A DNA stretch of 64,000 nt from Anomaloglossus baeobatrachus (Eukaryota; Chordata; Amphibia; Anura; Aromobatidae), in assembly GCF_048569485.1 (NCBI RefSeq), contig NC_134357.1, positions 355,820,709 through 355,884,708 on the forward strand. Direction: 5' to 3'. Shown here piece after piece: positions 33,252 through 42,535 of the stretch. The notes under the pieces are model-generated. The model saw only the letters and a program-made list of their open reading frames with translations, did not search any database and had not been told where the DNA came from. Within the stretch, counting starts at the first letter, position 1. The number at the start of each line of letters is the position of its first letter. The position numbers were made by a program, and so were the translations under genes.

Positions 33252-36200
33252 CCTTTTATATATTAGATTTCCCCTTCAACCTATTGGGCAGTAACAGATT
33301 CTTCTCTAATTATATGAAGGTTGTGTCGTACAGAGGGAAAAAAAGCAAATACTCCCGGAGAAGGTCAGAACCAGCTTTTTCACGCTAACACCCTACTCAC
33401 TCCAGACTCTTGCTGTCATTAGACCGCAGTAGCCTTTGTGACATTCAGTGCTTTGGCTCTTTTCTTCATATCGAGGACTAATGGCCTGATACGGTACCTG
33501 GTATGGATCCAGAGCGTTGTATGTATGACTTGACAGCGCAGCTCTCCTCTACTCCCACTGGTGTAATATCAGTAAGCAATGGAAGTGATGAGATCTGTGT
33601 GATCAGGTTAGACACTCCAGTCTTAACTGTTCAGACCTTCTTTGAGGGTGTTTCCATTTCTTCCTAAATAAAGCTGCCGCCTTATAATTGGACGTGGTCA
33701 TATAGGGTAAAAAGAAAATGTCTGTTAGCACCACTTTAGTTGAAGGGGACGTTGTGTATAACTTCAAAAGCCCATATATTCACAATGCTATTGAGACAAG
33801 AAACAAAATATCCATTTTAATACTCTCCTTTTTACTGATACACACTGGATAAATTCAGAAATACTCTGAAATGTTTGGTTTAACCCCTTCCTGCAATAGA
33901 ATGTGAATAAATGCTCTGGACAAGGGTCTGCAAGTGGGGATTTTAGGAGCTGAGCATTCACTAGATGTTACGTAATCGCCGTCTGTGTGTTGGCAGCAAG
34001 TAGAGCTGAGCTCCGGGCCACAGCTGTTAACCATTTAGATGCTTCTGACAATATTAGAGCAGTTTCCAGTGCATGTGAGGACCAATTACAGGGGAATAAA
34101 GTAATGTAGACATTTTAATAAAGTTTACAAATGTATAAATATTCCAATTATGAAGAGTAAAGGAAAACAAAAAACAATTTGTTTTCTCAGCATCCGTATG
34201 TAAAAGTGGTGTCTTTCAAAATACTTAACCTTTAATGCTAAGCTCCATAAAGGCGAAAAAAATTGAAACACCAGAATTGCGCTTTTTTTTTTTTTTTTTT
34301 CTCTTTACCAAAAACTCAATAAAAACAACATATGCACCCAAAAATGAGACTTAATAAAAATGTCACACAAAAAACAAGCTCTCAACTCTGCAATCAATGG
34401 TAAGCCAAAAAAAACTTATGGGCCTGTGGAATATGGCGACGCAAAGCACAATTATTATTATTTATTTATTTTTATATTTTTTTACACAAAATGCAGATTA
34501 TTTTTTTATTTATTTTTTCAATTGCTAAAATTGAAGAAAAAAAAATATGCAAATTGGCATCGCTGTAACCGCACTGAGCCTGACTGTCTTGTTTCCAGGT
34601 AATTTTTCAGCACCATGATGGGCACAAACAAACCCCCGAAAAAAAATGGGCATAATTTATCAATTCTTTTACACCAGAATTCTGGTGTAAAAAGCTTCTG
34701 AATAATCACTACATTCTGATGCACCTCGAAGCTGCACTAAAAGTTTACAACTTTTTTTTTTTCCTGTCATTTTTGCCTAGTGCCATCAAAGTGGGTGGTG
34801 CGGGATGGTGGCATATGGTCAAATCCTTGTCCTTTGCTGCTCCACAGATATTCCTACAGCAGGGACTGGAGTAAACTTTGTGCCCTTGTCTGACACCCCA
34901 GATTACGGAGACAAGCACCTATTAATGAATCAGGAGCCTCGTAGGCTATCCCGAGTCACTCTTGAGGAATCGGGGCTAATAATTGAATTTCCCCCTCCCG
35001 TATGTCAGTACATCGTGGCAAAATGAATGGTGTAATTTAAATCTCCAAGTCCCAATGTTGATGGAGAAATAAAAAGCTATAGCTCCTGGAAAAAAACAAA
35101 AGTACCAAAATGGGAAAAAAACCAAATCCCTGGTTATTAAATGGTTAATCAATACTATGCAAAGTTGCTTCAGTTAATTTAGGTGTGCTGCAGAAATAAA
35201 TAGGACGATTTCTGCACATCATCATTTTTTCCCCAAACTCATTAGCAGTAAATTCCTGAACATGATCTGATTAATGCACATCTTGTTGTAGAGCAGAAGT
35301 CGTGGCACGGCGGCAGATGGCGCATTACGGCACGCCACGCCATGCTCTGCCACTAGGGGCTGCTGTGGTGTCACGTCTGCATAGGACGCTCTAAGTGATG
35401 GCAGTGAATGAAAGGCATCTTTATAATGTACATATATAGTGAAAAAACAAATCCCTTTTAAAATTCAATTTTTATTAAATATATCTTAAAATTCCCAAGT
35501 GATTCACCTATCTAAAGTTTATCAGGGTAATATAAATATACACCAGGGTAGCCACCCCTGTACCAGTTACAATCAGAGGCAGTAAAGCCGGGGGTATGGG
35601 ATCCCAAATGGGATTAATCTGGCCCTATCAGGACCTACAACCTCACACCTTCCTACCGACGGAGGTAAATCACCTTAACTTAGCCGGGCGCCCCCGTTCC
35701 TCGGTGGCTTTCCCTGACTTACCCTATTAATACCCTACCATATGCAGAGAAATGCCTGAGCAAGTAATTTCTATATTATTGGTTGGACTCTTTCCCCCAC
35801 CTGTTTAATATGCTCCAATTCAGCTGGTCATTATTCATATACAGGGAGGATAGATATCACTACCCCTCCTTCAATTAATATGCTCAAATTCAGCTGGTCA
35901 TTAATTCATGTATAGGGATAATACATACCCCAACCAGCTATCTAAATAATATGCTCAAAACAGCTGGTCATTGGTTTATGCACAAGGAACAGTAACCAAA
36001 CCTGTCTAGGTCACTGGTCATCCATCAAATAAACAGGGATACTAGGTACCACAGCGCCCCAATAACCATATCAGGCTGGTGTACCCCAATTATGACCAGA
36101 ATAAATTCAGATGCAGGGGAGAAAATAGTCCAATCACCAAGTCATCCCAAAAATTTAAGATAACACATTAAACTTGCTTTCAAGCAGATCCCAACCTCTG

Positions 36201-37540
36201 GAACAATGCCAGTCTATACAATCAATACACATGAATAAATATCATTTTAAGCTGATGCATTAACTTCCCTTTATCAAGTGCATTCGCACCTCGAGGCAGT
36301 GCGAATGCACTTGATAAAGGGAAGTTAATGCATCAGCTTAAAATGATATTTATTCATGTGTATTGATTGTATAGACTGGAATTGTTCCAGAGGTTGGGAT
36401 CTGCTTGAAAGCAAGTTTAATGTGTTATCTTAAATTTTTGGGATGACTTGGTGATTGGACTATTTTCTCCCCTGCATCTGAATTTATTCTGGTCATAATT
36501 GGGGTACACCAGCCTGATATGGTTATTGGGGCGCTGTGGTACCTAGTATCCCTGTTTATTTGATGGATGACCAGTGACCTAGACAGGTTTGGTTACTGTT
36601 CCTTGTGCATAAACCAATGACCAGCTGTTTTGAGCATATTATTTAGATAGCTGGTTGGGGTATGTATTATCCCTATACATGAATTAATGACCAGCTGAAT
36701 TTGAGCATATTAATTGAAGTAGGGGTAGTGATATCTATCCTCCCTGTATATGAATAATGACCAGCTGAATTGGAGCATATTAAACAGGTGGGGGAAAGAG
36801 TCCAACCAATAATATAGAAATTACTTGCTCAGGCATTTCTCTGCATATGGTAGGGTATTAATAGGGTAAGTCAGGGAAAGCCACCGAGGAACGGGGGCGC
36901 CCGGCTAAGTTAAGGTGATTTACCTCCGTCGGTAGGAAGGTGTGAGGTTGTAGGTCCTGATAGGGCCAGATTAATCCCATTTGGGATCCCATACCCCCGG
37001 CTTTACTGCCTCTGATTGTATCTGGTACAGGGGTGGCTACCCTGGTGTATATTTATATTACCCTGATAAACTTTAGATAGGTGAATCACTTGGGAATTTT
37101 AAGATATATTTAATAAAAATTGAATTTTAAAAGGGATTTGTTTTTTCACTATATATGTACTTTCTGACTATCCCAAAAAATATTTTTGATTGTTAGCATC
37201 TTTATAATGGCTGCTAATATATATTATCTTATATAGCGCCTTTAATTCCATAGCGCTTTACATACATCAGCAACTCTGTCCCCATTGGGGCTCACATCTT
37301 TTACTGATTAAGCTTAAAAGAGATCTGTCACCAGATTTCACAAAGCATACTGGATATGATATTGAGTTGATGTAGGGCCTGGTGTAAATAGTGTGACAAT
37401 CCAGATGAGAAATGCTGTTAACTATGAATGTCCATTGCACCGAAATAAACTAATGCATTTTTCTTAACTTTTTAGCCAAGAAAAAGCAAGAGGAAGATGA
37501 CGACGATATGAGAGAACTAGAAAGTTGGGCAGCAGTGTAA
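27482..37540 (+). CDS. chmp4b: Charged multivesicular body protein 4B (exons 2-5, N-terminus missing)
   Basis: CHMP4/Snf7 is the main filament-forming ESCRT-III subunit. It polymerises on the cytosolic face of endosome, nuclear-envelope and midbody membranes and is remodelled by VPS4. Four exons spell about 161 residues in frame, each with AG/GT borders: AALQALKRKKRYEKQLAQID..., DIDKVDELMENIADQQELAQ..., DELLAELEELEQEELDKNLL..., then an acidic tail ending MRELESWAAV, the helix that binds the ALIX Bro1 domain in human CHMP4 proteins. The PLPNVP segment and DDDDM-ELE-WA ending favour 4B over 4A or 4C. The full family length is about 224 residues; the missing ~63 (basic alpha1 with the MSVFGKLFG start) belong to exon 1, probably in the gap at 4019. 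No stop or shift is seen, so the gene looks functional. Introns of about 2.1, 0.9 and 6.5 kb hold MITEs, a Helitron and a palindrome. Confidence 0.93.
28264..28765. mobile_element. MITE, AAGGCCCCGTTACACGCAGC family
   Basis: Inverted ends: AAGGCCCCGTTACACGCAGC and CTGCGTGTAAAGCCCCCTT. Inner landmarks CACACATCGCTACGTGTGAC, ACCTCGGGAACGACGAACTA and CGCCCCTCCGCTTCTATTGG are shared with the copies at 31404 (same orientation) and 40819 (opposite). Confidence 0.85.
29371..29609. mobile_element. Short MITE, TTAGGCTGTGTGTGCACGTT ends
   Basis: Left TTAGGCTGTGTGTGCACGTT, right CAACGTGCGCACATAGCCTAA. Inverted ends of about 24 bp. Non-coding. Confidence 0.75.
29738..29852 (+). CDS. chmp4b: chmp4b exon 3
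   Basis: Acceptor TCTCTTCAG, donor GTAAGT at 29853. The first base completes Met; then 38 codons (DIDKVDELMENIADQQELAQ to GLGEDFDD). Leaves in phase 0. Encodes the alpha3-alpha4 region. Confidence 0.95.
30225..30612. mobile_element. MITE, GGGCTATGTGCGCACAGTGC ends, CGTTTTT-rich
   Basis: Left GGGCTATGTGCGCACAGTGC, right GACGCAGTGTGCGAACCTAGCC. The body is full of GCGTTTTT on the left and its complement AAAAACGC on the right, so the whole element folds. Lies in intron 3. Confidence 0.75.
30799..30925 (+). CDS. chmp4b: chmp4b exon 4
   Basis: Acceptor CATTCTAG, donor GTGAGT at 30926. 42 codons plus one base (DELLAELEELEQEELDKNLL to PGSFLPAKP). Carries the acidic helix and the linker before the C-terminal helix. 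Confidence 0.95.
31404..31969. mobile_element. MITE, second copy of the 28264 family
   Basis: Ends AAGGCCCTGTTACACGCAAC and TTGCTGCGTGTAACGGGGCC. It keeps the same inner order as 28264-28765, plus a longer GATATCG-rich pair of ends. Roughly 85-90% alike by eye. Confidence 0.85.
31970..32285. mobile_element. Tc1/mariner-like terminal fragment
   Basis: Ends in GAGGGGATGTACTCACTTTT followed by GTAATATACTGTATA, the look of a Tc1/mariner terminus, with a related motif (GGTGTACTCACTTTGTTGCC) inside. No coding is left. Confidence 0.5.
32404..32862. repeat. 20-bp minisatellite GTCGGTCGGTCTCTATCCGG, about 23 units
   Basis: Very pure. The left seven units have CCGT at the end, the rest CCGG, and one longer GGTCGGTCGGTCGGTC unit sits near 32790. 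The two blocks show separate amplification rounds. Cargo of Helitron C. Confidence 0.93.
33213..33249. repeat. (CA)n microsatellite
   Basis: About 18 CA units just inside the 5' end of Helitron C; the related fragment near 54665 has the same feature, so it is part of the family. Confidence 0.9.
34190..34470. repeat. A/T-rich dispersed repeat
   Basis: Motifs AAATTGAAACACCAGAATTGC, CAAGCTCTCA and TATGGCGACGCAAAG, also recognisable in worn form at 7450-7620 and 17880-17980. Non-coding; class unknown. Confidence 0.4.
35429..37196. mobile_element. 1.7-kb near-perfect palindrome with target duplication
   Basis: Two arms of about 860 bp face each other: left from 35428 (GTACATATATAGTGAAAAAA), right to 37160, centre CTCGAGGCA near 36291-36299. 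I saw only about three to five differences between arms. GCATCTTTATAATG occurs just before (35415-35428) and just after (37197-37210) the element, a 14-bp direct duplication. The right side has 36 extra bases (37161-37196) not in the palindrome. No protein recognised. Retroposed inverted dimer or unknown foldback transposon. Confidence 0.8.
37222..37310. repeat. LINE-tail-like fragment
   Basis: TATATAGCGCCTTTAATTCC and ATAGCGCTTTACATACATCA resemble the 3' tail of the LINE at 46339 (TATAGCGCCATTTATTCCGT, GGCGCTTTAC). Old fragment. Confidence 0.5.
37476..37540 (+). CDS. chmp4b: chmp4b exon 5 coding part, stop TAA
   Basis: Acceptor ACTTTTTAG. Encodes AKKKQEEDDDDMRELESWAAV and TAA at 37538. Acidic linker plus the C-terminal amphipathic helix. 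Confidence 0.95.
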
Positions 37541-37915
37541 AGTCTGGCGAAACCTTACAAGATCCGATGACAGACTGATTACTTGTTGGCATTAGGTGTA
37601 CATATATCTGGGATGGAAGGAGAAGGGGTACAGAAAAGGACGCGGTGTCTTTCTACACCTCTACTTCTTTCTCTGCCGGGAGCCTGGAGCATAAATTCAC
37701 AAAAACAAAACTGAAAGTGACCACGGCTCGTTCTTTTGGTCTGATTTGGACATGGTGACGACATTTGTTCTTTCATCTATCACTTTAAAGTCCAGCGTTT
37801 GGCCCAACCTATGGATGCCAGACTGCCACCATTGAATCCTTGACGATTGCTTCCCCTATCTGCTTGGCCTCACGTGCCTGTGCTGTCAATAAAACCCTGA
37901 CTACATTAGTTCCTT
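37541..37915 (+). other. chmp4b: chmp4b 3' UTR
   Basis: Single-copy sequence after the stop with AATAAA at 37888-37893. A longer form could end after a second AATAAA at 38562-38567 or the ATAAAATA near 38820. Confidence 0.7.
37888..37893 (+). terminator. Poly(A) signal AATAAA
   Basis: About 350 bp after the stop codon; a TTGT/T-rich stretch follows about 30 bp on. Confidence 0.7.
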
Positions 37916-39146
37916 AGCTCTTGTCTCAAAAACTTGGTATCCTTTAATAATAGCAATGTGCTGCTCAGTATACACCCCAGGATTCAGAGCTGCGGGAGCT
38001 CACACTATTGACATCTACTTTTAGTCTTACAGAGATCTGGCAGCAGCACAGAGGACTTCAGCATATTATTAGCTTTATAGGGTCTTTGTTGAATTGGTAT
38101 CTCGTATTTACAGTAAAGCAATGAAACTGGCACAAGGTGGCGCTATCACCACATTGATGTGCCCAGGCTCTACTGCATTCAGTAATGTATCAGGCCAGGT
38201 ATTCGGGATAATGAATTAGATAGGTTGTAGTTGTATCACCTCTTGGCTGCAGATAGAAGTTGGATCATTCGTCTGTCCACACGTTGTACGCTGGCTTTCA
38301 TCCTTCACGATATCTTGTTTACAAGCATCTCGGAGCCTTTCTTCAATCACCTCTCACAACCATGTGCTCTTCTCTGCCGGGAGGAACAGTAGATCACCGG
38401 CATGGAAGACGTAAATTAGCAACCAGAGGTAAAGAGGTTTAATAATTTAATTTACAAGCTGTACTTCTTCACACCAGTAATGTTACTGTTCGTTTGGATG
38501 ATATGTGCGTTTTTTTTTCCTCCCTTTTTAAATATTCAGTTGGAAATAGTTTGCTCTTTCTAATAAAAATCTCTATATTCCTATCTTGTTTTTATGGAAG
38601 AATTGCCCCTCTTTTTGCTTAGCCAAGAAGCCCTTTTAATAAGTGCAACGTAGGAGGAAGAGGCACTGCTTGGAAAGAAGCGTGTATACCTATATACAGT
38701 GTATGGCTGCACAGCTCTAGCTTTGTACATGGAGTGAATGTATTTTGCAATACTGTATGTCCCTGTTTATAACATTTCCAATTACTTTGAGATTGCATTC
38801 TCTCTGACTCATGACAGAAAATAAAATATATTTCGAAAAGTGAATGTGATGGATTTGTTCTGCGGCTGTGTCCTAAACGCTTTACATTAATGTGCTGGTA
38901 TTGATACTTCAGGAAGCTGGGATATGGGGCTTCTGATTCACACCACCTTCGGAGGGACCATTTAAAATAGTCTTTCCAAAAATAAGCCACTATATTCCTA
39001 CTATACGATATAATCTATAATAGTGTTGTTTAGAAAAGAATCAGTCTTTCTTTAAGTCTGTGGGATTGTGAAGTATACTAGCCATATGTCAAAATAGGCG
39101 TTTTTCAAAACGAAGATCGATGAACAATCTCGGGTTACATAGACAA
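37916..39146. other. Downstream DNA without recognised gene
   Basis: Single-copy looking. AATAAA at 38562 is a possible second polyadenylation signal. No supported frame on either strand. Confidence 0.4.
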
Positions 39147-40785
39147 AGTCATATGAAAAAGTTTGGGCACCCCTATTAATGTTAACCTTTTTTCTTTACA
39201 ATAATTTGGGGTTTTCAAACAGCTATTTCAGTTTCATATATCTAATAACTGATGGACTGAGTAATATTTCTGGATTGAAATGAGGTTTATTGTACTAACA
39301 GAAAATGTGCAATCCGCATTTAAACAAAATTTGACCGGTGCAAAAGTATGGGCACCCTTATCAATTTCTTGATTTGAACACTCCTAACTACTTTTTACTG
39401 ACTACCTAAAGCACTAAATTGGTTTGTAACCTCATTGAGCTTTGAACTTCATAGGCAGGTGTATCCAATCATGAGAAAAGGTATTTAAGGTGGCCACTTG
39501 CAAGTTGTTCTCCTATTTGAATCTCCTATGAAGAGTGGCATCATGGGCTCCTCAAAACAACTCTCAAATTATCTGAAAACAAAGATTATTCAACATAGTT
39601 GTTCAGGGGAAGGATACAAAAAGTTGTCTGAGATTTAAACTGTCAGTTTCCACTGTAAGGAACATAGTAAGGAAATGGAAGAACACAGGTACAGTTCGTG
39701 TTACGCCCAGAAGTGGCAGGCCAAGAAAAATATCAGGCAGAGAAGAAGAATGGTGAGAACAGTCAAGGACAATCCACAGACCACCTCCAAAGACCTGCAG
39801 CATCATCTTGCTGCAGATGGTGTCAATGTGCATCGGTCAACAATACAGCGCACGTTGCACAAGGAGAAGCTGTATGGGAGAGTGATGTGAAAGAAGCCGT
39901 TTCTGCAAGCACGCCACAAACCGAGTCGCCTGAGGTATGCAAAAGCACATTTGGACAAGCCAATTACATTTTGGAAGAAGGTCCTGTGGACTGATGAAAC
40001 AAAGATTGAGTTGTTTGGTCATACAAAAAGGCGTTATGCATGGAGATAAAAAAACACTGCATTCCAAGAAAAGCACTTGCTACCCACAGTAAAATTTGGT
40101 GGAGGTTCCATCATGCTTTGGGGCTGTGTGGCCAATGCCGGCACCGGGAATCTTGTTAAAGTTGAGGGTCGCATGGATTCAACTCAGTATCAGCAGATTC
40201 TTGACAATAATGTGCAAGAATCAGTGACAACGTTGACGTTACGCAGGGGATGGATATTTCAGCAAGACAATGATCCAAAACACCGCTCCAAATCTACTCA
40301 GGCATTAATGCAGAGGAACAATTACAATGTTCTGGAATGGCCATCCCAGTCCCCAGACCTGAATATCATTGAAAATCTGTGAGATGATTTGAAGCGTGCT
40401 GTCCATGCTCGGCGACCATCAAACTTAACTGAACTGGAATTGTTTGTAAACAGGAATGGTCAAATATACCTTCATCCAGGATCCAGGAACTCATTAAAAG
40501 CTACAGGAAGCGACTAGAGGCTGTTAAGTTTGCAAAAGGAGGATCTACAAAATCTTAATGTCACTTTTATGTTGAGGTGCCCATACTTTTGCACTGGTAA
40601 AATTTTGTTTAAATGCGGATTGCACATTTTCTGTTAGTACAATAAACCTCATTTCAATCCAGAAATATTACTCAGTCCATCAGTTATTAGATATATGAAA
40701 CTGAAATAGCTCTGGCAAAAACCCGAATTGTTATGAAGCAAAAAGATTAACATTAATAGGGGTGCCCAAACTTTTTCATATGACT
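39147..40785 (+). mobile_element. Tc1/mariner element with long inverted ends
   Basis: Inverted ends AGTCATATGAAAAAGTTTGG and complement at 40764-40785; pairing goes on inward through ATTAATGTTAA and again as a second inner repeat (TGGACTGAGTAATATTTCTG at 39252, complement near 40660). Interior encodes a broken transposase on the plus strand. Confidence 0.88.
39540..40560 (+). pseudogene. Tc1 transposase, broken
   Basis: Readable pieces: 39675-39890 (helix-turn-helix and SGRPRKI-like region, HRSTIQRTLHK), then 40077-40382 (GGGSIMLWGCVA; second Asp in FQQDNDPKH; Glu in SPDLNIIENL). There is a stop right after ENL, and one or more shifts between 39890 and 40077, around the first Asp (VDTDETK-like TGGACTGATGAAACAAAGAT near 39988). 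At least four breaks. Confidence 0.8.
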
Positions 40786-40818
40786 CTATAACTTGATTAA
40801 GCATTATTGTTTAAGCCT

Positions 40819-41353
40819 TAAGGGGGCTTTACATGCAGCGATATCGCTAGCGATCGTACCCGGCCCCGTCGTTTGTGCGTCACGGGCAAATCACTGCCCG
40901 TGGGGCACAATATCGTTAGTCCCCGTCACACATACTTGCCTGCCTAGCGACATCGCTGTGGCCGTCAAACCGCCTCCTTTCTAAGGGGGTGGTTCGTGCG
41001 GCGTCACTAAGCGGCCGCCCAATAGAAGTGGAGGGGCAGAGATGAGCGGCCATAACATCCCGCCCACCTCCTTCCTTCCTCATTGCCGGCGGCCGCAGGT
41101 AAGCTGTAGTTCGTCGTTCCCGAGGTGTCACATCGCTATGTGCTGCCTCTGGAACGACGAACAACCTGCGTCGTCAACAATCAACAATTTTTTGAAAAGG
41201 AACGATGTGTCAACGATGGACGATTTGGTGAGTATTTTCCATAATTATCGGTCGCTCATTAGTGTCACACGCAACGACGTCGGATGTGCGTCACGGAATC
41301 AGTGACCCTGGTGCTATATCGTTACATAAGTCATTGCGTGTAACAGAGTCTTT
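40819..41353. mobile_element. MITE, third copy of the 28264 family (inverted)
   Basis: Starts AAGGGGGCTTTACATGCAGC and ends ATTGCGTGTAACAGAGTCTT. Inner landmarks (CCAATAGAAGTGGAGGGGC, TTCGTCGTTCCCGAGGTGTC) are those of 28264 in reverse. Confidence 0.83.
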
Positions 41354-42127
41354 AGACATTTAGGGTATATGCACATGATATAATTTATTGGGAACTTGTC
41401 AGGTGCAATATACACGCAGAGCCACGAACAGTTCTGGGTGTATATTGCTAATCCCTGCCTAACCGTTCCTGTATACACTAGCATAGATAAAGAGATCTTT
41501 AGAAAAAGTATTTCTAAAGATCTTATATCATATGCTAATGAGCGCAGGGACTAGTCGCAAGAGTCTTAGTTCCTGTGCTCATTCCGCCCTCTTAGGATGT
41601 TAGCACACCCACAGGAGCATGCGAACAATGCTATTCAATACCGCGTCACCTTATTTTTAAACCTTTTAATTTTAAAAAGGTTTAAAATAAGCAAAAAATT
41701 TTGTTCAACTTCAAAATTGTGTCCCACTTGTTGTTGATTCTTCACCATTAATTTTAAGGTTTTTTATTTTTCCTTTATGTTTGAAGCCGGAAATGTAAAG
41801 GTTGAAAAATTCAAGGGGGCCGAATACTTTGCGAGCCACTGTATATCTTGGTGTGTAATTGATGAGGTCCTGGGGGATAAGATCCTCTTCAGTGGCGTTG
41901 GGCTTGTGGTTCTCGCATATTTGTCTCAGGGGTCAGATCAATTGCACATTAAAAAAAGATATAATAAAATGTCATAGCATCCCAGGGGTCCTTCAGTGTA
42001 TTCAATCATATACACATCGTTTCAACTACATGTAATGTCTGTGTCAGACATCGCAAATGGTGGAAGCTTTGAATATTGTTTTAGCTGCTCATGGAGTAAT
42101 TTTTATATATAATATATAAATATATAT
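41354..42127. other. Intergenic mosaic of old repeats
   Basis: 41390-41640 contains GAGATCTTTAGAAAAAGTATTTCTAAAGATCTT, a local palindrome, in a MITE-like stretch. 41690-41846 ends GGGGGCCGAATACTTTGCGA, the look of a transposon terminus. No gene. Confidence 0.4.
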
Positions 42128-42535
42128 TCATTCAAAGAGTTTTCTTTATTTTCATGACTAAAAATTGTAGATTCACATTGAAGACCTCAAAACTATGAAT
42201 GAAAACTTGTGGAATGAAATACTTAAAGTGTGAAACAACTGTAATTGTCTTATATTCTAGGTTCTTTAAAGTGGCCACCTTTTGCTTTCATTACTACTTT
42301 TCACACTCTTGGCATTCTCTTGATGAGCTTCAAGAGGTCGTCATCAGAAATGGTCTTCCAACAGTCTTGAAGGAGTTCCTAGAGATGCTTAGCACTTGTT
42401 GGCCCTTTTGCCTTCACTCTGCGGTCCAGCTCACCCCAAACCATCTCGATTGGGTTCAGGTCTGGTGATTGTGGAGGCCAGGTCATCTGGCGTAGCATCC
42501 CATCACTCTCCTTCTTAGTCAAATAGCCCTTAAAA

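Larger units (their letters stand above)
32362..33267 (-). mobile_element. Non-autonomous Helitron C
   Basis: Read on the minus strand it starts TCTAATATATAAAAGG (33267) and ends with a hairpin (CCCAGG, CAACG, CCCGGG) then TACTACAG and CTAG (32365-32362). The flanks are A before and T after, the Helitron A|T target. 906 bp holding a CA tract at the 5' end, a middle also found at 54420-54746, and a 20-bp minisatellite near the 3' end. No Rep/helicase. Confidence 0.72.
30926..37475 (+). other. chmp4b intron 4
   Basis: 6.5 kb, GTGAGT to ACTTTTTAG. Holds a MITE, a Tc1-like end, Helitron C, the A-rich repeat near 34200 and the long palindrome. 33268-34190 and 34500-35414 show no gene; the 73-codon open frame at 34805-35026 matches nothing I know. 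Confidence 0.9.

Noticed and set aside
34805-35026. 73-codon open frame in intron 4 as a small gene
   Set aside because: No homology recognised, no codon or context support; within chance for this length.
35428-37160. Palindrome as a pure assembly artefact
   Set aside because: A 14-bp direct duplication outside both arms and a one-sided tail are hard to explain by read-folding. Long reads are still needed.
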